The translations under genes were made by a program, and so were the position numbers. From NCBI GenBank assembly GCA_016302985.1, contig JAEDMN010000092.1, forward strand, positions 1-11,601: 11,601 bases of DNA. Reading direction: 5' to 3'. Of the stretch, positions 1 to 6,510 are shown in pieces (the stretch's first letter is position 1; every line of letters starts with the position of its first letter). This DNA comes from Kiritimatiellia bacterium (GTDB lineage Bacteria > Verrucomicrobiota > Kiritimatiellia > RFP12 > UBA1067). The notes beneath the pieces are model-generated. The model was not told the origin of the DNA. It saw only the letters and a program-made list of their open reading frames with translations, and made no database searches.

Positions 1-895
1 GCTGAAGGCGCTCCAGCGCCGCAATGCGGTCCTCAAGCGCGGGATGGGTCGCGAAAAGCGAAGACATGCCGCCGCTGATGCCGAACGCCTTGATGGAATC
101 CGGCAGAACGCCGGGCTGGAGATTCCCAAGCCTCCGCAAGGCCGCGATCATCGGGCCCGGCGAGCCCAGGAGCTCCGCGCTGCCCGCGTCCGCGGCGTAT
201 TCGCGATGACGGGAGTACCACATCGCGACGATCGAGGCGCCAATGCCGAGGGCGAACTGCATGACGAAGTAGACGAGGTGGTACAGGCCACTTGATCCAC
301 CACGACGGCGTTCCCCGTCCCGGTTCAGCGCGCCCGCCGCGAGCATGGCGACCACGCGGGAAAGGAAGATCACGCAGGCATTCAGGACGCCCTGGAGAAG
401 TGTCATCGTGACCATGTCGCCGTTCGCGACATGGCTCATCTCGTGTCCCAGCACGGCGCGGAGTTCATCCTTCGTCATCTGGCGGATGATGCTGTCCGAG
501 ACCGCGACCAAGGCGCTGTTGCGGAACGCGCCCGTCGCGAACGCGTTCGCCTCACCGTGATAGACGGCGACTTCCGGCATTTTCAGGTTCGCGCGTTCCG
601 CAAGCTCGCGCACCGTCTCGACGAGCCAGCGCTCGGCCGCGCCTTCGGTCCCGTCGATCGTCTTCGCGCCAACGGACATCTTGGCCATCGTCTTGGACAG
701 CAGCAGGGAGATGAAACCACCGGCCATGCCCCAGACCAGCGAGAAGACGGCGAGCCCGCCCAGATCGATTCCGCCCTTCGAGGAGAAGAGCTGGTTCGGG
801 TCCACGCCCATCAGCAGGCAGACGACATGCAGGACGACCATCATGGCCAGCATGATGGCGAAATTCAGCATCGTGAACAGGAATATTCTTTTCAA
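1..895 (-). CDS. htpX: HtpX-family membrane zinc metalloprotease (3' end cut by window edge)
   Basis: HtpX (peptidase M48B) is an inner-membrane protease that degrades misfolded or damaged membrane proteins. My translation gives 298 residues before the window ends. The zinc-binding HEMSH motif is at residues 151-155 (H151, E152, H155), and the third ligand is probably E232 in SRHREYAAD. Hydrophobic segments lie at about 5-29, 46-66, 164-190 and 206-226, matching the family's two N-terminal and two central helices. The ending THPALEDRIAALERLQ resembles the family C-terminus. E. coli HtpX has about 293 residues, so probably only a few residues and the stop are missing. I chose TTG at 895-893 as start: it gives the usual short basic N-terminus (MKRIF), and GGGAGG sits 5 nt upstream. 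The gene begins 10 nt after lolD stops, so it is probably co-transcribed with lolC/E and lolD. The family call is firm; the start is slightly less so. Confidence 0.95.
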   Translation of the reverse strand, partial: MKRIFLFTMLNFAIMLAMMVVLHVVCLLMGVDPNQLFSSKGGIDLGGLAVFSLVWGMAGGFISLLLSKTMAKMSVGAKTIDGTEGAAERWLVETVRELAERANLKMPEVAVYHGEANAFATGAFRNSALVAVSDSIIRQMTKDELRAVLGHEMSHVANGDMVTMTLLQGVLNACVIFLSRVVAMLAAGALNRDGERRRGGSSGLYHLVYFVMQFALGIGASIVAMWYSRHREYAADAGSAELLGSPGPMIAALRRLGNLQPGVLPDSIKAFGISGGMSSLFATHPALEDRIAALERLQ

Positions 896-905
896 AGTAC
901 CCTCC

Positions 906-1589
906 CTAGCCCAAGCGACCCTTGTCCAAGGTCAACGTGCGGTCGCACTTGGCGGCCGCGGCGGACGAATGGGTGACCATGACGCAGGCGAGCGGCGATT
1001 CGTTGACTTCAAAGAGGAGCTTGAGGATCTCCTCCCCCGTCAACGCATCGAGGTTGCCCGTCGGTTCGTCCGCGAAGACGATCTCCGGGCGCGTGATGAG
1101 CGCCCGTGCGAGCGCGACGCGCTGCTGCTCGCCGCCGGAAAGTTCCGTCGGCAGGTGGTCCAGTCGGTCCCCGAGGCCGACCTTCGCAAGCAGTTCGCAG
1201 GCTCGCGCGCGGATCTCTTTCCGGGACGACGAGCAGCCGAATCCCGTCATTGTCGGCAGCAGGACGTTTTCAACGATATCCAGTTCGGGCATCAGATGGA
1301 AGCTCTGGAAGACGAATCCGACGCGGGTGGCCCGCAGACGGGTGCGCCGACGGGACGCACCGAAGCCGCGGAAGAGCGACTCGCCGGCCAGCAGCACGTC
1401 GCCCGCGGTCGGGCGGTCGAGGCCACCGAGGATGTTCAGCAGCGTCGTCTTGCCGGCGCCACTCCGACCGACGACCGCCACATGTTCGCCGGGCTCCACC
1501 ATGAACGACACGCCGTCCAGCACGCGGATCGGCGGCTGTCCGGGGAGGCGGTACTCCTTCGCGATTTCCCTGACTTCGAGCAGACTCAT
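906..1589 (-). CDS. lolD: LolD-type ATPase of lipoprotein-releasing ABC transporter
   Basis: Cytosolic ATPase subunit of the LolCDE exporter, which extracts lipoproteins from the inner membrane and hands them to the periplasmic carrier LolA. The protein is 227 aa, normal for LolD/MacB-type ATPases. Visible motifs in order: Walker A GRSGAGKTT (41-49), Q-loop Q95 in FVFQSFHLM, ABC signature LSGGEQQR (150-157), Walker B VFADEP (171-176) and H-loop H197. The FQSFHLMPELDIVENVLLP block is typical of the LolD/MacB/FtsE branch. The start is the ATG at 1589 (MSLLEVREIAKEYR), with a G-rich Shine-Dalgarno (TAGGGGG) that overlaps the stop of lolC/E; the gap to that gene is 8 nt. The reading frame stays open far upstream, but that part lies inside lolC/E in another frame and has no family similarity. 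FtsE or a MacB ATPase is less likely given the adjacent LolC/E permease. Confidence 0.94.
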   Translation of the reverse strand: MSLLEVREIAKEYRLPGQPPIRVLDGVSFMVEPGEHVAVVGRSGAGKTTLLNILGGLDRPTAGDVLLAGESLFRGFGASRRRTRLRATRVGFVFQSFHLMPELDIVENVLLPTMTGFGCSSSRKEIRARACELLAKVGLGDRLDHLPTELSGGEQQRVALARALITRPEIVFADEPTGNLDALTGEEILKLLFEVNESPLACVMVTHSSAAAAKCDRTLTLDKGRLG

Positions 1590-1597
1590 CTGGCCCC

Positions 1598-2827
1598 CTA
1601 CTTGTTGAGCGCCTCGACGGGGTTCTTGGATGCGGCGAGGAAGGCCGGGACGAGCGCGGCGAGCAGCCCGAAGAAATAGACGATTGCCACAACCCAGACG
1701 ACGTCCGCCGCCACGAGGCGGTACGGAATCGAGTCCAGACCATAGACCGACTTCGGGAAGACCTGCACGCCGAAGCGCGCCAGCTGGTCGACGATGTTCT
1801 GGAGATTGCGGAGAACCGCGTAGGCGGTGGCGAGACCGAGCAGCGTGCCCGTCGTGACTTGGACCAGACCATGCACGACGAACGCGCCCATGATCTTGGC
1901 CTTCGTGAAGCCCAGCGCCTTGAGAAGGCCGATTTCGGACGTTTTCTGGACCGTGAGCACGAGCAGCGTGTTCATCACGCAGAACAGCGCGACGATGGTG
2001 ATGAGCATGAGCAGGAACGCCGTCATGTTCTTCTCGACGGCCAGGGCGTTGAACAGTTCGCGGTCTGCCTGGCGCCAGGTCACCACCCGGCATTTCGGGG
2101 CCAGGTCGCGAATCTGCTCGACGAGCTTGTCGAAGACCGGGGCATTGGATGGCTCGGCGGTGCGCAGGTGGATCGCGAACACGCCGTGGTCGAGTCCCAT
2201 CAGCTCGCGGGCGCTGGCCAGCGAACAGACCGAGAAACCCGAATCGTAGTCGCGCTGTCCCGAGGAGAAGATGCCCGTGACCTTCCACTTCAGCGGAAGG
2301 TAGATTTCATCGCGCGACGCCAGCGTCTTCGGCGAATAGACCGTCACCATGTCGCCCACCCAGCAGCCCAGCTGACGGGCGAGGTCGACGCCGAGCACGA
2401 TGGAATCGCATTCCAGGTCGTAGTCGCCCGCGCGCGGCGCGCCGATGCGGTACGCATTCTGGAACCGGTCCGGGTCCACGCCAAGTACGACCGGTGCTGA
2501 GACGCGCCCCCGGTATTCGAGCATGATGCGCGTGTCGATTTCAGGCATGGCGGACGTCACGCCCGGAATCGCCGCGAGCTTCTCGACGAGCTTTTCCTCG
2601 TCGCGGATCACGTTCCCCATGCCAGATGAGGCAGACAAGGTGACATGGGGCTTGAAATCGAGGATCTTCTGCTCCCAGAGATCCCCGAACCCCGTCATCA
2701 CCGCGCGCACGATGATCACGGCCGCGACGCCCAGAAGAACGCCCAAAACCGAAACGCAGGTGATCACGGAGGTCACGCTGCGCTTCGGCTTCAGATACTT
2801 GAGCGCTAGGAAAAGACTAAACGGCAT
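1598..2827 (-). CDS. lolC/E: LolC/LolE-family lipoprotein-releasing permease
   Basis: Inner-membrane permease subunit of the lipoprotein exporter. From the ATG at 2827 the product is 409 aa, close to the roughly 400 aa of LolC and LolE. One N-terminal membrane helix (about 20-42) is followed by a long periplasmic MacB-like domain (about 43-265) and an FtsX domain with three helices (267-292, 312-337, 372-396). The block TWRQADRELFNALAVEKNM and the cytoplasmic coupling segment QKTSEIGLLKALGF (294-307) are typical of LolC/E. Only one permease gene is present here, so it cannot be assigned to LolC or LolE; some bacteria use a single LolF-like permease. Start choice: MPFSLFLALKYLKPKRS matches the family's usual N-terminus. 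A GTG at 2872 would add 15 residues encoded by a palindromic element. Neither start has a convincing Shine-Dalgarno. The gap to lolD is 8 nt, supporting one transcript. Confidence 0.92.
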   Translation of the reverse strand: MPFSLFLALKYLKPKRSVTSVITCVSVLGVLLGVAAVIIVRAVMTGFGDLWEQKILDFKPHVTLSASSGMGNVIRDEEKLVEKLAAIPGVTSAMPEIDTRIMLEYRGRVSAPVVLGVDPDRFQNAYRIGAPRAGDYDLECDSIVLGVDLARQLGCWVGDMVTVYSPKTLASRDEIYLPLKWKVTGIFSSGQRDYDSGFSVCSLASARELMGLDHGVFAIHLRTAEPSNAPVFDKLVEQIRDLAPKCRVVTWRQADRELFNALAVEKNMTAFLLMLITIVALFCVMNTLLVLTVQKTSEIGLLKALGFTKAKIMGAFVVHGLVQVTTGTLLGLATAYAVLRNLQNIVDQLARFGVQVFPKSVYGLDSIPYRLVAADVVWVVAIVYFFGLLAALVPAFLAASKNPVEALNK

Positions 2828-2891
2828 CAATGAAACTGTTTCGCCCGCGCGCTTGTTCCGCCTACGGCTCACGCGCTTGCGGGCGAATGGA
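2828..2891 (-). repeat. Palindromic intergenic element between toroid gene and lolC/E
   Basis: This gap contains a perfect 9-bp inverted repeat: TTCGCCCGC at 2840-2848 pairs with GCGGGCGAA at 2879-2887, with 30 nt between. Read on the minus strand, the interior contains a further GCGC/GCGC pairing and a small GCC-GTA-GGC hairpin, so a branched RNA fold is possible. There is no U-tract after the stem, so it does not look like an intrinsic terminator. It ends 12 nt before the ATG of lolC/E. It could act as an mRNA processing or stability element, an attenuator, or one copy of a dispersed REP-like palindrome. Which of these is right cannot be told from one copy. Confidence 0.5.
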
Positions 2892-4706
2892 CTAGATATC
2901 GATCGAAACGCTGACTTCGCCGCTCTTGTCCTTCGAGAGAGCCTCGACGTCGGCCTCGACCTCCGCGGCCTTCAGCGAGGTCGTCGGCAGGTAGCGGTAG
3001 TAGACCATGAGCTGCAGCGCGGCGAGGCAGGTGTCCATCACGCCGCAGGACTGGACCGGCGTGCACTGTTCCCAGGTCTTCTTCTTGTCCGCGACGGCCT
3101 TCCTGTCCGCATCGCTGTACACGTTGATGCGCATCGAGTGGACGTCGTTGTTGAGCCAGAAGCCCATCGGCTGTTCCTTGCCCTTGTTGTCCGTGTAGAC
3201 GGCGGGCTTTCCGGTGCGGTGATCGACCTTGTACGCGATGATCTTCTTCGGATAGAAGGCCTTCTGCTCGGCATTCCACTTCTTCCAGAGCGTGAAGTTG
3301 GCGGGCAGGGCGTCCTTGCACATGCCGGCCTGGTACTTGCACTGGGAGGCATAGTAGGAGTAGTACTGCGAACTCTCGCCGCCGGACATGTGCTTCCTGT
3401 CGAACGTCGGAAGCCAGTCCTTCATGACCGTGAGGGCATTCTGCACCTCGGGCTCCTTGCCATAGCCGAGAAGCTGCATGCAGAGGCAGCCGACGCCTCC
3501 GAGACCGCCGCTGCCGCCATTGTGGTTCGTCGTCGCGCGGTAGACGAAGCCGGCCTTCTTGGAGTAGTTGCGCGTCTTCAGACACTTGATGGCCTTCTTG
3601 ATGCACTCCTCCATGCCGGGGATGTGGATGCCGGACATCTTGGCGGCCTTGATGGCCTGCATGGCCCAGCCGCCGAAGGAGATGTCGTCCGGACCATCCT
3701 TCGTCACGCGCGCCATGTTGTAGTTCCAGCCGCCCGTCGCCGTCTGGCCGCTGATGATGCGGCCCAGCGTCTTCTCCGCGGCTTCGCGCGCATTCGGGTT
3801 CTTGGTCATGCCATACGCCTCGCAGAGGGCGTAGGTCCCGATGAGGAAACCATACTCGCTCCCCGTGGCGCCGCGCATCTTGATGTAGGGCGTCTTGCCG
3901 TTGGGGTCCTTGACCTCCTTGCCGTCCTTGTCCTTCACGATGTAGACGCTGTTGACGAGGTAGTCGAGGGCCTTCTGCACGGTCGGGCCGAACTCCTTCG
4001 AGCCCGGCGTCTCGCCGTGCGCGAGGTAGGAGAGGACCGCGAGGCCCGTGGCCGCCGCGGGATCGCTGCCCGGCATGGAGCCGTCGGGGTTCTGGACGTA
4101 CTTCAACCAGCGGAGCGCCTTGAGCACTGCGGCCTCGGTGGCCGCGTCGCCGTACTGGGCGCCGCCAGCCGTGTAGACGCCACGGACGCCGGCATTGCGC
4201 TCGGTGCCCATGACGGACTTCATCGTGACCGGGCTCTTGATGTTGAGCATCGCGTCGACGGAGGCGACCTTCACGGACTGCGGTTCCGCGGTCGGGGCCG
4301 GCGGCTCGTTCGACACCTCGGTCGGATCCATCGTCGGCGTGTCGACCTGGACGTCGATATCGGTGTCCGGCGGCGGCTCGGTATCGGGCGGGGTCTCGAC
4401 TTCCTCGAGCTTTTCCTCCTCCTGCTGCGCCTCGGCGATCTCGACCTTCAGTTCACGCTTGCCGTCGCCCGAGATGGCCGTCACGACGAAGAGGATGCCC
4501 ACCAGCATCGTCGGCAGCAGGATGGCGCACAACGGCGCAATCTGACGCTGCAGTTCGGTGAGGGCCTCCTTGTATTCGGGGGTCGAACGCGGCTTGCCAA
4601 GGCCGGCGAACATCTTGACGAGGCGCTTGAAATAGCCCTCGTCCTCGTATTTCGCCATCTCCTCCGCGAGCTGTTCCTTGATCTGATCCTCGTCGATCGT
4701 ATCCAT
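2892..4706 (-). CDS. Membrane-anchored prenyltransferase/squalene-cyclase-fold (toroid) protein, TonB/TolA-like topology
   Basis: 604 aa. Layout: acidic, helical cytosolic N-terminus (1-56); one membrane helix (about 57-79, IAPLCAILLPTMLVGILF); acidic, Pro/Asp/Thr-rich linker (about 90-145, with ETPPDTEPPPDTD); then a large domain (about 186-575) with helical repeats of the prenyltransferase/squalene-oxidase type. Evidence for the toroid fold is the repeated pattern LKALRWLKYVQNPDGS (195-210), a QW-like motif QTATGGW (321-327), and DISFGGWAMQAIKAAKMSG (341-359). The strict DXDD acid motif of squalene-hopene cyclases is not seen, so enzymatic cyclisation is unlikely. The domain is Cys-rich (for example C295, C368, C375, C407, C409, C456, C463, C548, C554, C560). 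No TonB C-terminal domain is seen, and the membrane helix has no His as in TonB. The gene lies 20 nt after the second exbD, with AGGAG 9 nt before the ATG. I infer a motor-driven or motor-bound periplasmic protein; its partner is unknown. Confidence 0.82.
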   Translation of the reverse strand: MDTIDEDQIKEQLAEEMAKYEDEGYFKRLVKMFAGLGKPRSTPEYKEALTELQRQIAPLCAILLPTMLVGILFVVTAISGDGKRELKVEIAEAQQEEEKLEEVETPPDTEPPPDTDIDVQVDTPTMDPTEVSNEPPAPTAEPQSVKVASVDAMLNIKSPVTMKSVMGTERNAGVRGVYTAGGAQYGDAATEAAVLKALRWLKYVQNPDGSMPGSDPAAATGLAVLSYLAHGETPGSKEFGPTVQKALDYLVNSVYIVKDKDGKEVKDPNGKTPYIKMRGATGSEYGFLIGTYALCEAYGMTKNPNAREAAEKTLGRIISGQTATGGWNYNMARVTKDGPDDISFGGWAMQAIKAAKMSGIHIPGMEECIKKAIKCLKTRNYSKKAGFVYRATTNHNGGSGGLGGVGCLCMQLLGYGKEPEVQNALTVMKDWLPTFDRKHMSGGESSQYYSYYASQCKYQAGMCKDALPANFTLWKKWNAEQKAFYPKKIIAYKVDHRTGKPAVYTDNKGKEQPMGFWLNNDVHSMRINVYSDADRKAVADKKKTWEQCTPVQSCGVMDTCLAALQLMVYYRYLPTTSLKAAEVEADVEALSKDKSGEVSVSIDI

Positions 4707-4726
4707 CTCGAAATGCTCCTACTCGG

Positions 4727-5122
4727 TTACATGCTGAAGATCGACACGTTGTACATGCCGTGCTTGTAGCACGTGTCCAGCGCGTCGACCAGGAACTTGT
4801 GCGGCGAATCCAGCGTGCAGCGCACCAGCACCATCGACTTCTTCGAGACGGCGGAGAGCTGCTTGATGTTCCGGTCGAGTTCCTTGATCGAGACCCCGCG
4901 GCCGTTGAAGACCATGCCGCCGGGCCCGATGTCGATCTTGATCTGCGTGTCGTTCTCGTCCTTCGTGGACTGGCTGGTGTTCGGAGCCGGACGATTCGCA
5001 TTCAGCTTGGAGAACAGGTCCTCCTGTTTGATCGTCACCACGAAGAAGATGATCAGCTCGAACACGACGTCGATCATCGGCGTCATGTCCAGCTGCGGAT
5101 TTTCGTACTGCTTGCGTGCCAT
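4727..5122 (-). CDS. exbD: ExbD/TolR-family biopolymer transport protein, second paralogue
   Basis: ExbD/TolR proteins form the rotor-like core of proton-driven ExbBD or TolQR motors. This 131-aa protein has a short cytosolic N-terminus, one membrane helix (about 16-33) containing the proton-carrying Asp (D18 in TPMIDVVFELIIFF), and a periplasmic domain ending in HGMYNVSIFSM. The length is normal for the family. The start ATG at 5122 follows the stop of the first exbD by 10 nt; its GAGG ribosome site overlaps that TGA stop, suggesting translational coupling. Its first 30 residues are nearly identical to the other paralogue, including a 54-nt stretch with no mismatch, whereas the periplasmic domains have diverged strongly. 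The two probably form a heteromeric or dual-specificity stator partner set with the single upstream ExbB, and this one lies directly before the toroid gene. Confidence 0.93.
   Translation of the reverse strand: MARKQYENPQLDMTPMIDVVFELIIFFVVTIKQEDLFSKLNANRPAPNTSQSTKDENDTQIKIDIGPGGMVFNGRGVSIKELDRNIKQLSAVSKKSMVLVRCTLDSPHKFLVDALDTCYKHGMYNVSIFSM
5040..5093 (-). repeat. 54-nt exact repeat within exbD (copy 2)
   Basis: This stretch is identical, base for base, to 5479-5532 in the other exbD gene. It encodes the segment from just before D12 through the membrane helix with the essential Asp. All third codon positions also match, unlike the rest of the two genes, which points to recent duplication or gene conversion. 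Confidence 0.95.
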
Positions 5123-5132
5123 GTGGACGACC

Positions 5133-5561
5133 TCACTTACCCTTTTCGCTCTTGCGGTCGTAGACGGCCACGAAGGAGATCTTCCAGATGCCGTTCATCG
5201 TGCAGGCGTTCATCACGTCGGCGACGGCCTTGTGCTTCGTGCGGTAGTCGGCCCGGATCATCACCGGGAACTCGCCGTACTTGCGCATGCGCTCCTTCAC
5301 GCGCCGGCCGAGTTCGGCCGGCGTGATCGTCACGTCGCACATGGAGATGCGGCCGGTCCGGGCGATGTCGACGATCAGGTGGGTCGGAGGCAGCTCGTCC
5401 GGCGTCAGCTCGATGCCGTGCTTGCCGTCCTCCAGCCGCACCGTCTCGTCCTTGGCGTTCGCCTGGGTCAGGGTGACGACGAAGAAGATGATCAGCTCGA
5501 ACACGACGTCGATCATCGGCGTCATGTCCAGCGAGGGATTCTCGAATGTCTTGCGTGCCAT
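5133..5561 (-). CDS. exbD: ExbD/TolR-family biopolymer transport protein, first paralogue
   Basis: 142-aa ExbD/TolR-type protein. The N-terminus MARKTFENPSLDMTPMID leads into a single membrane helix (about 16-33) with the conserved Asp at residue 18. The periplasmic domain has the family pattern of a beta strand (HLIVDIARTGRISM), a helix (TPAELGRRVKERMRKYG), a strand with FPVMIRADYRTKHKAVADVMNAC, and a last strand (GIWKISFVAVY). The ATG at 5561 has AAAGGA 9 nt upstream; that ribosome site is part of a 12-nt tandem repeat. It lies 51 nt after exbB. The periplasmic domain is somewhat longer than in the second paralogue, and the two share little sequence there, so they probably contact different periplasmic targets or play different roles in one motor. 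ExbD versus TolR cannot be decided from sequence. Confidence 0.94.
   Translation of the reverse strand: MARKTFENPSLDMTPMIDVVFELIIFFVVTLTQANAKDETVRLEDGKHGIELTPDELPPTHLIVDIARTGRISMCDVTITPAELGRRVKERMRKYGEFPVMIRADYRTKHKAVADVMNACTMNGIWKISFVAVYDRKSEKGK
5479..5532 (-). repeat. 54-nt exact repeat within exbD (copy 1)
   Basis: Partner of the identical block at 5040-5093. The base directly before and the base directly after the block differ between the copies. Shorter matches continue toward the start codon, including the codons for MARK. Confidence 0.95.
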
Positions 5562-5564
5562 GTC

Positions 5565-5589
5565 CTACGGTCCTTTTCTACGGTCCTTT
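5565..5589 (-). promoter_or_regulatory. Tandem 12-nt repeat carrying the exbD ribosome binding site
   Basis: On the minus strand AAAGGACCGTAG occurs twice (5589-5578 and 5576-5565), separated by one A. Each copy contains a Shine-Dalgarno-like AAAGGA. The nearer one is 9 nt from the exbD ATG at 5561, a workable spacing. The farther one is too distant for that start, so it may be a slippage duplication or a standby site for ribosomes. Confidence 0.6.
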
Positions 5590-5612
5590 CGGGACGCGGT
5601 GGAACCGGGGGG

Positions 5613-6431
5613 TTAGGCGTTCTCGTCCAGGACCTCGACGTTGCGCAGGCCCTTCAGGAGCTCCATCGTGAGCGCCGTCATGCGCATGATCAGGCGGTTG
5701 GCCTTGTTGCGGAGCGAGTAGAAGAGCGTGATCGTCGGGATGGACACGATCAGGCCGCCGGCCGTCGTCCAGAGGGCCTGGCCGATCGAGTTGGCGAGCA
5801 TCGAGGCATCGCCGGCGCCGCCCTGCGCGAGGGCCTGGAACGTGAGAATCATACCCTGGACCGTACCGAGCAGGCCGAGGGACGGGCCGAGGTTCGAGCA
5901 CACGGAAATCCAGGTCAGACGCTGCATGAGACGCTCGGTTTCGAGGTCGGCCGCGCCGTTGACCGCTTCCTGGATCACGTCATAGCCGTCCTCGACGTGC
6001 CGGAACGCCGCCGTGAGGATGTTGGACATCGCGCTCGGGTCGCTCTCGCAGGCCTTGAGGGCCTTCATCACGTCGCCCTCGGCCATGGCGCTCTGGACGT
6101 TGCTGATGAGGGAGGCGGGCATGAGCTTCTGCGGCTTGACGAGCACGAAGCAGTCCATCGCGAAGTAGATCGCGGCCGCGCCGTCCGCGAACAGCGCGAA
6201 CCACAGGATCGTGCCGACGATGCCCGAACCGAAGACGATGTCGAAGAAGCCGCCGCTGGACTTCTTGGTGTTCGTGGCGTTCGCGTCGACGGCCTTGCCG
6301 TTCGCGTCCGTGAGTTCAGCGGCGGGGGCCGCATCCTGGGCGAGCGCAACGCTCGCGGCAACCGGGGCGACAACCAGGCCGAGCATCATGATCGCGGCCA
6401 TCACGGACTTCTGGAGCTTCATCATCTTCAT
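5613..6431 (-). CDS. exbB: ExbB/TolQ/MotA-family proton channel protein with signal peptide
   Basis: ExbB/TolQ forms the pentameric proton channel around ExbD/TolR and converts the proton-motive force into work in the periplasm. From the ATG at 6431 the product is 272 aa. A cleavable signal peptide is likely (MKMMKLQKSV basic start, hydrophobic 11-28, VALA|QD near 31-32). A polar Ala/Asn-rich periplasmic stretch (about 32-65) follows, then three membrane helices (about 70-97, 173-200, 216-239). Family motifs: LGLLGTVQGMI (185-195) and ALWTTAGGLIVSIP (219-232), with T190 and T223 at the places of the conserved channel threonines. AAGGA lies about 8 nt before this ATG. A longer reading frame from TTG at 6494 only adds residues from the AT-rich spacer and hides the signal peptide, so I rejected it. 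Signal-peptide-bearing ExbBs are known in several phyla. Confidence 0.94.
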   Translation of the reverse strand: MKMMKLQKSVMAAIMMLGLVVAPVAASVALAQDAAPAAELTDANGKAVDANATNTKKSSGGFFDIVFGSGIVGTILWFALFADGAAAIYFAMDCFVLVKPQKLMPASLISNVQSAMAEGDVMKALKACESDPSAMSNILTAAFRHVEDGYDVIQEAVNGAADLETERLMQRLTWISVCSNLGPSLGLLGTVQGMILTFQALAQGGAGDASMLANSIGQALWTTAGGLIVSIPTITLFYSLRNKANRLIMRMTALTMELLKGLRNVEVLDENA

Positions 6432-6510
6432 TGTTTTGTTCCTTTTTAAAGGGGATTTAGACTTTGCCAACTTTAAACAACCGAATTCAAGCAACCTTCT
6501 GTTTTCTGAC
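6432..6510 (-). other. AT-rich spacer upstream of exbB
   Basis: These 79 nt between the 263-aa secreted protein gene and exbB are much richer in A+T than the surrounding genes. The stretch holds the exbB Shine-Dalgarno (AAGGA, about 8 nt from the ATG). I see no convincing hairpin terminator and no good sigma70 promoter. It is probably a 5' untranslated leader, an internal promoter of another type, or an mRNA processing site that sets a different level of the motor proteins relative to the TPR proteins. Confidence 0.4.

Noticed and set aside
2828..2872. GTG start at 2872 for lolC/E
   Set aside because: It adds 15 residues encoded by the palindrome and not seen in the family; the ATG at 2827 gives the usual N-terminus. 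Not fully excluded, since neither has a good ribosome site.
2892..4706. Functional squalene-hopene cyclase or hopanoid synthesis gene
   Set aside because: No DXDD motif is visible, no hopanoid genes are nearby, and the protein has a TonB-like anchor and lies beside ExbBD. Only the fold is supported.
2892..4706. Thioester domain of the alpha-2-macroglobulin type, or a TonB C-terminal domain
   Set aside because: No CGEQ thioester motif and no TonB-type C-terminal sequence was found.
2445..4769. Long plus-strand open frame (774 codons) opposite the toroid gene
   Set aside because: It lies antisense to a well-supported gene, and its translation is a low-quality Arg/Leu/Val/His-rich sequence typical of the complementary frame of GC-rich DNA.
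4773..6449. Plus-strand open frame (558 codons) opposite exbD and exbB
   Set aside because: Antisense to recognised motor genes, with no recognisable domain and biased composition.
6443..6470. Possible promoter TTGGCA-16-TAAAAA before exbB
   Set aside because: The expected start of transcription would fall within about 6 nt of the ATG and remove the Shine-Dalgarno, and the -10 match is weak.
6432..6494. TTG start at 6494 for exbB
   Set aside because: The added residues come from the AT-rich spacer, and the ATG at 6431 has a ribosome site and exposes a signal peptide.
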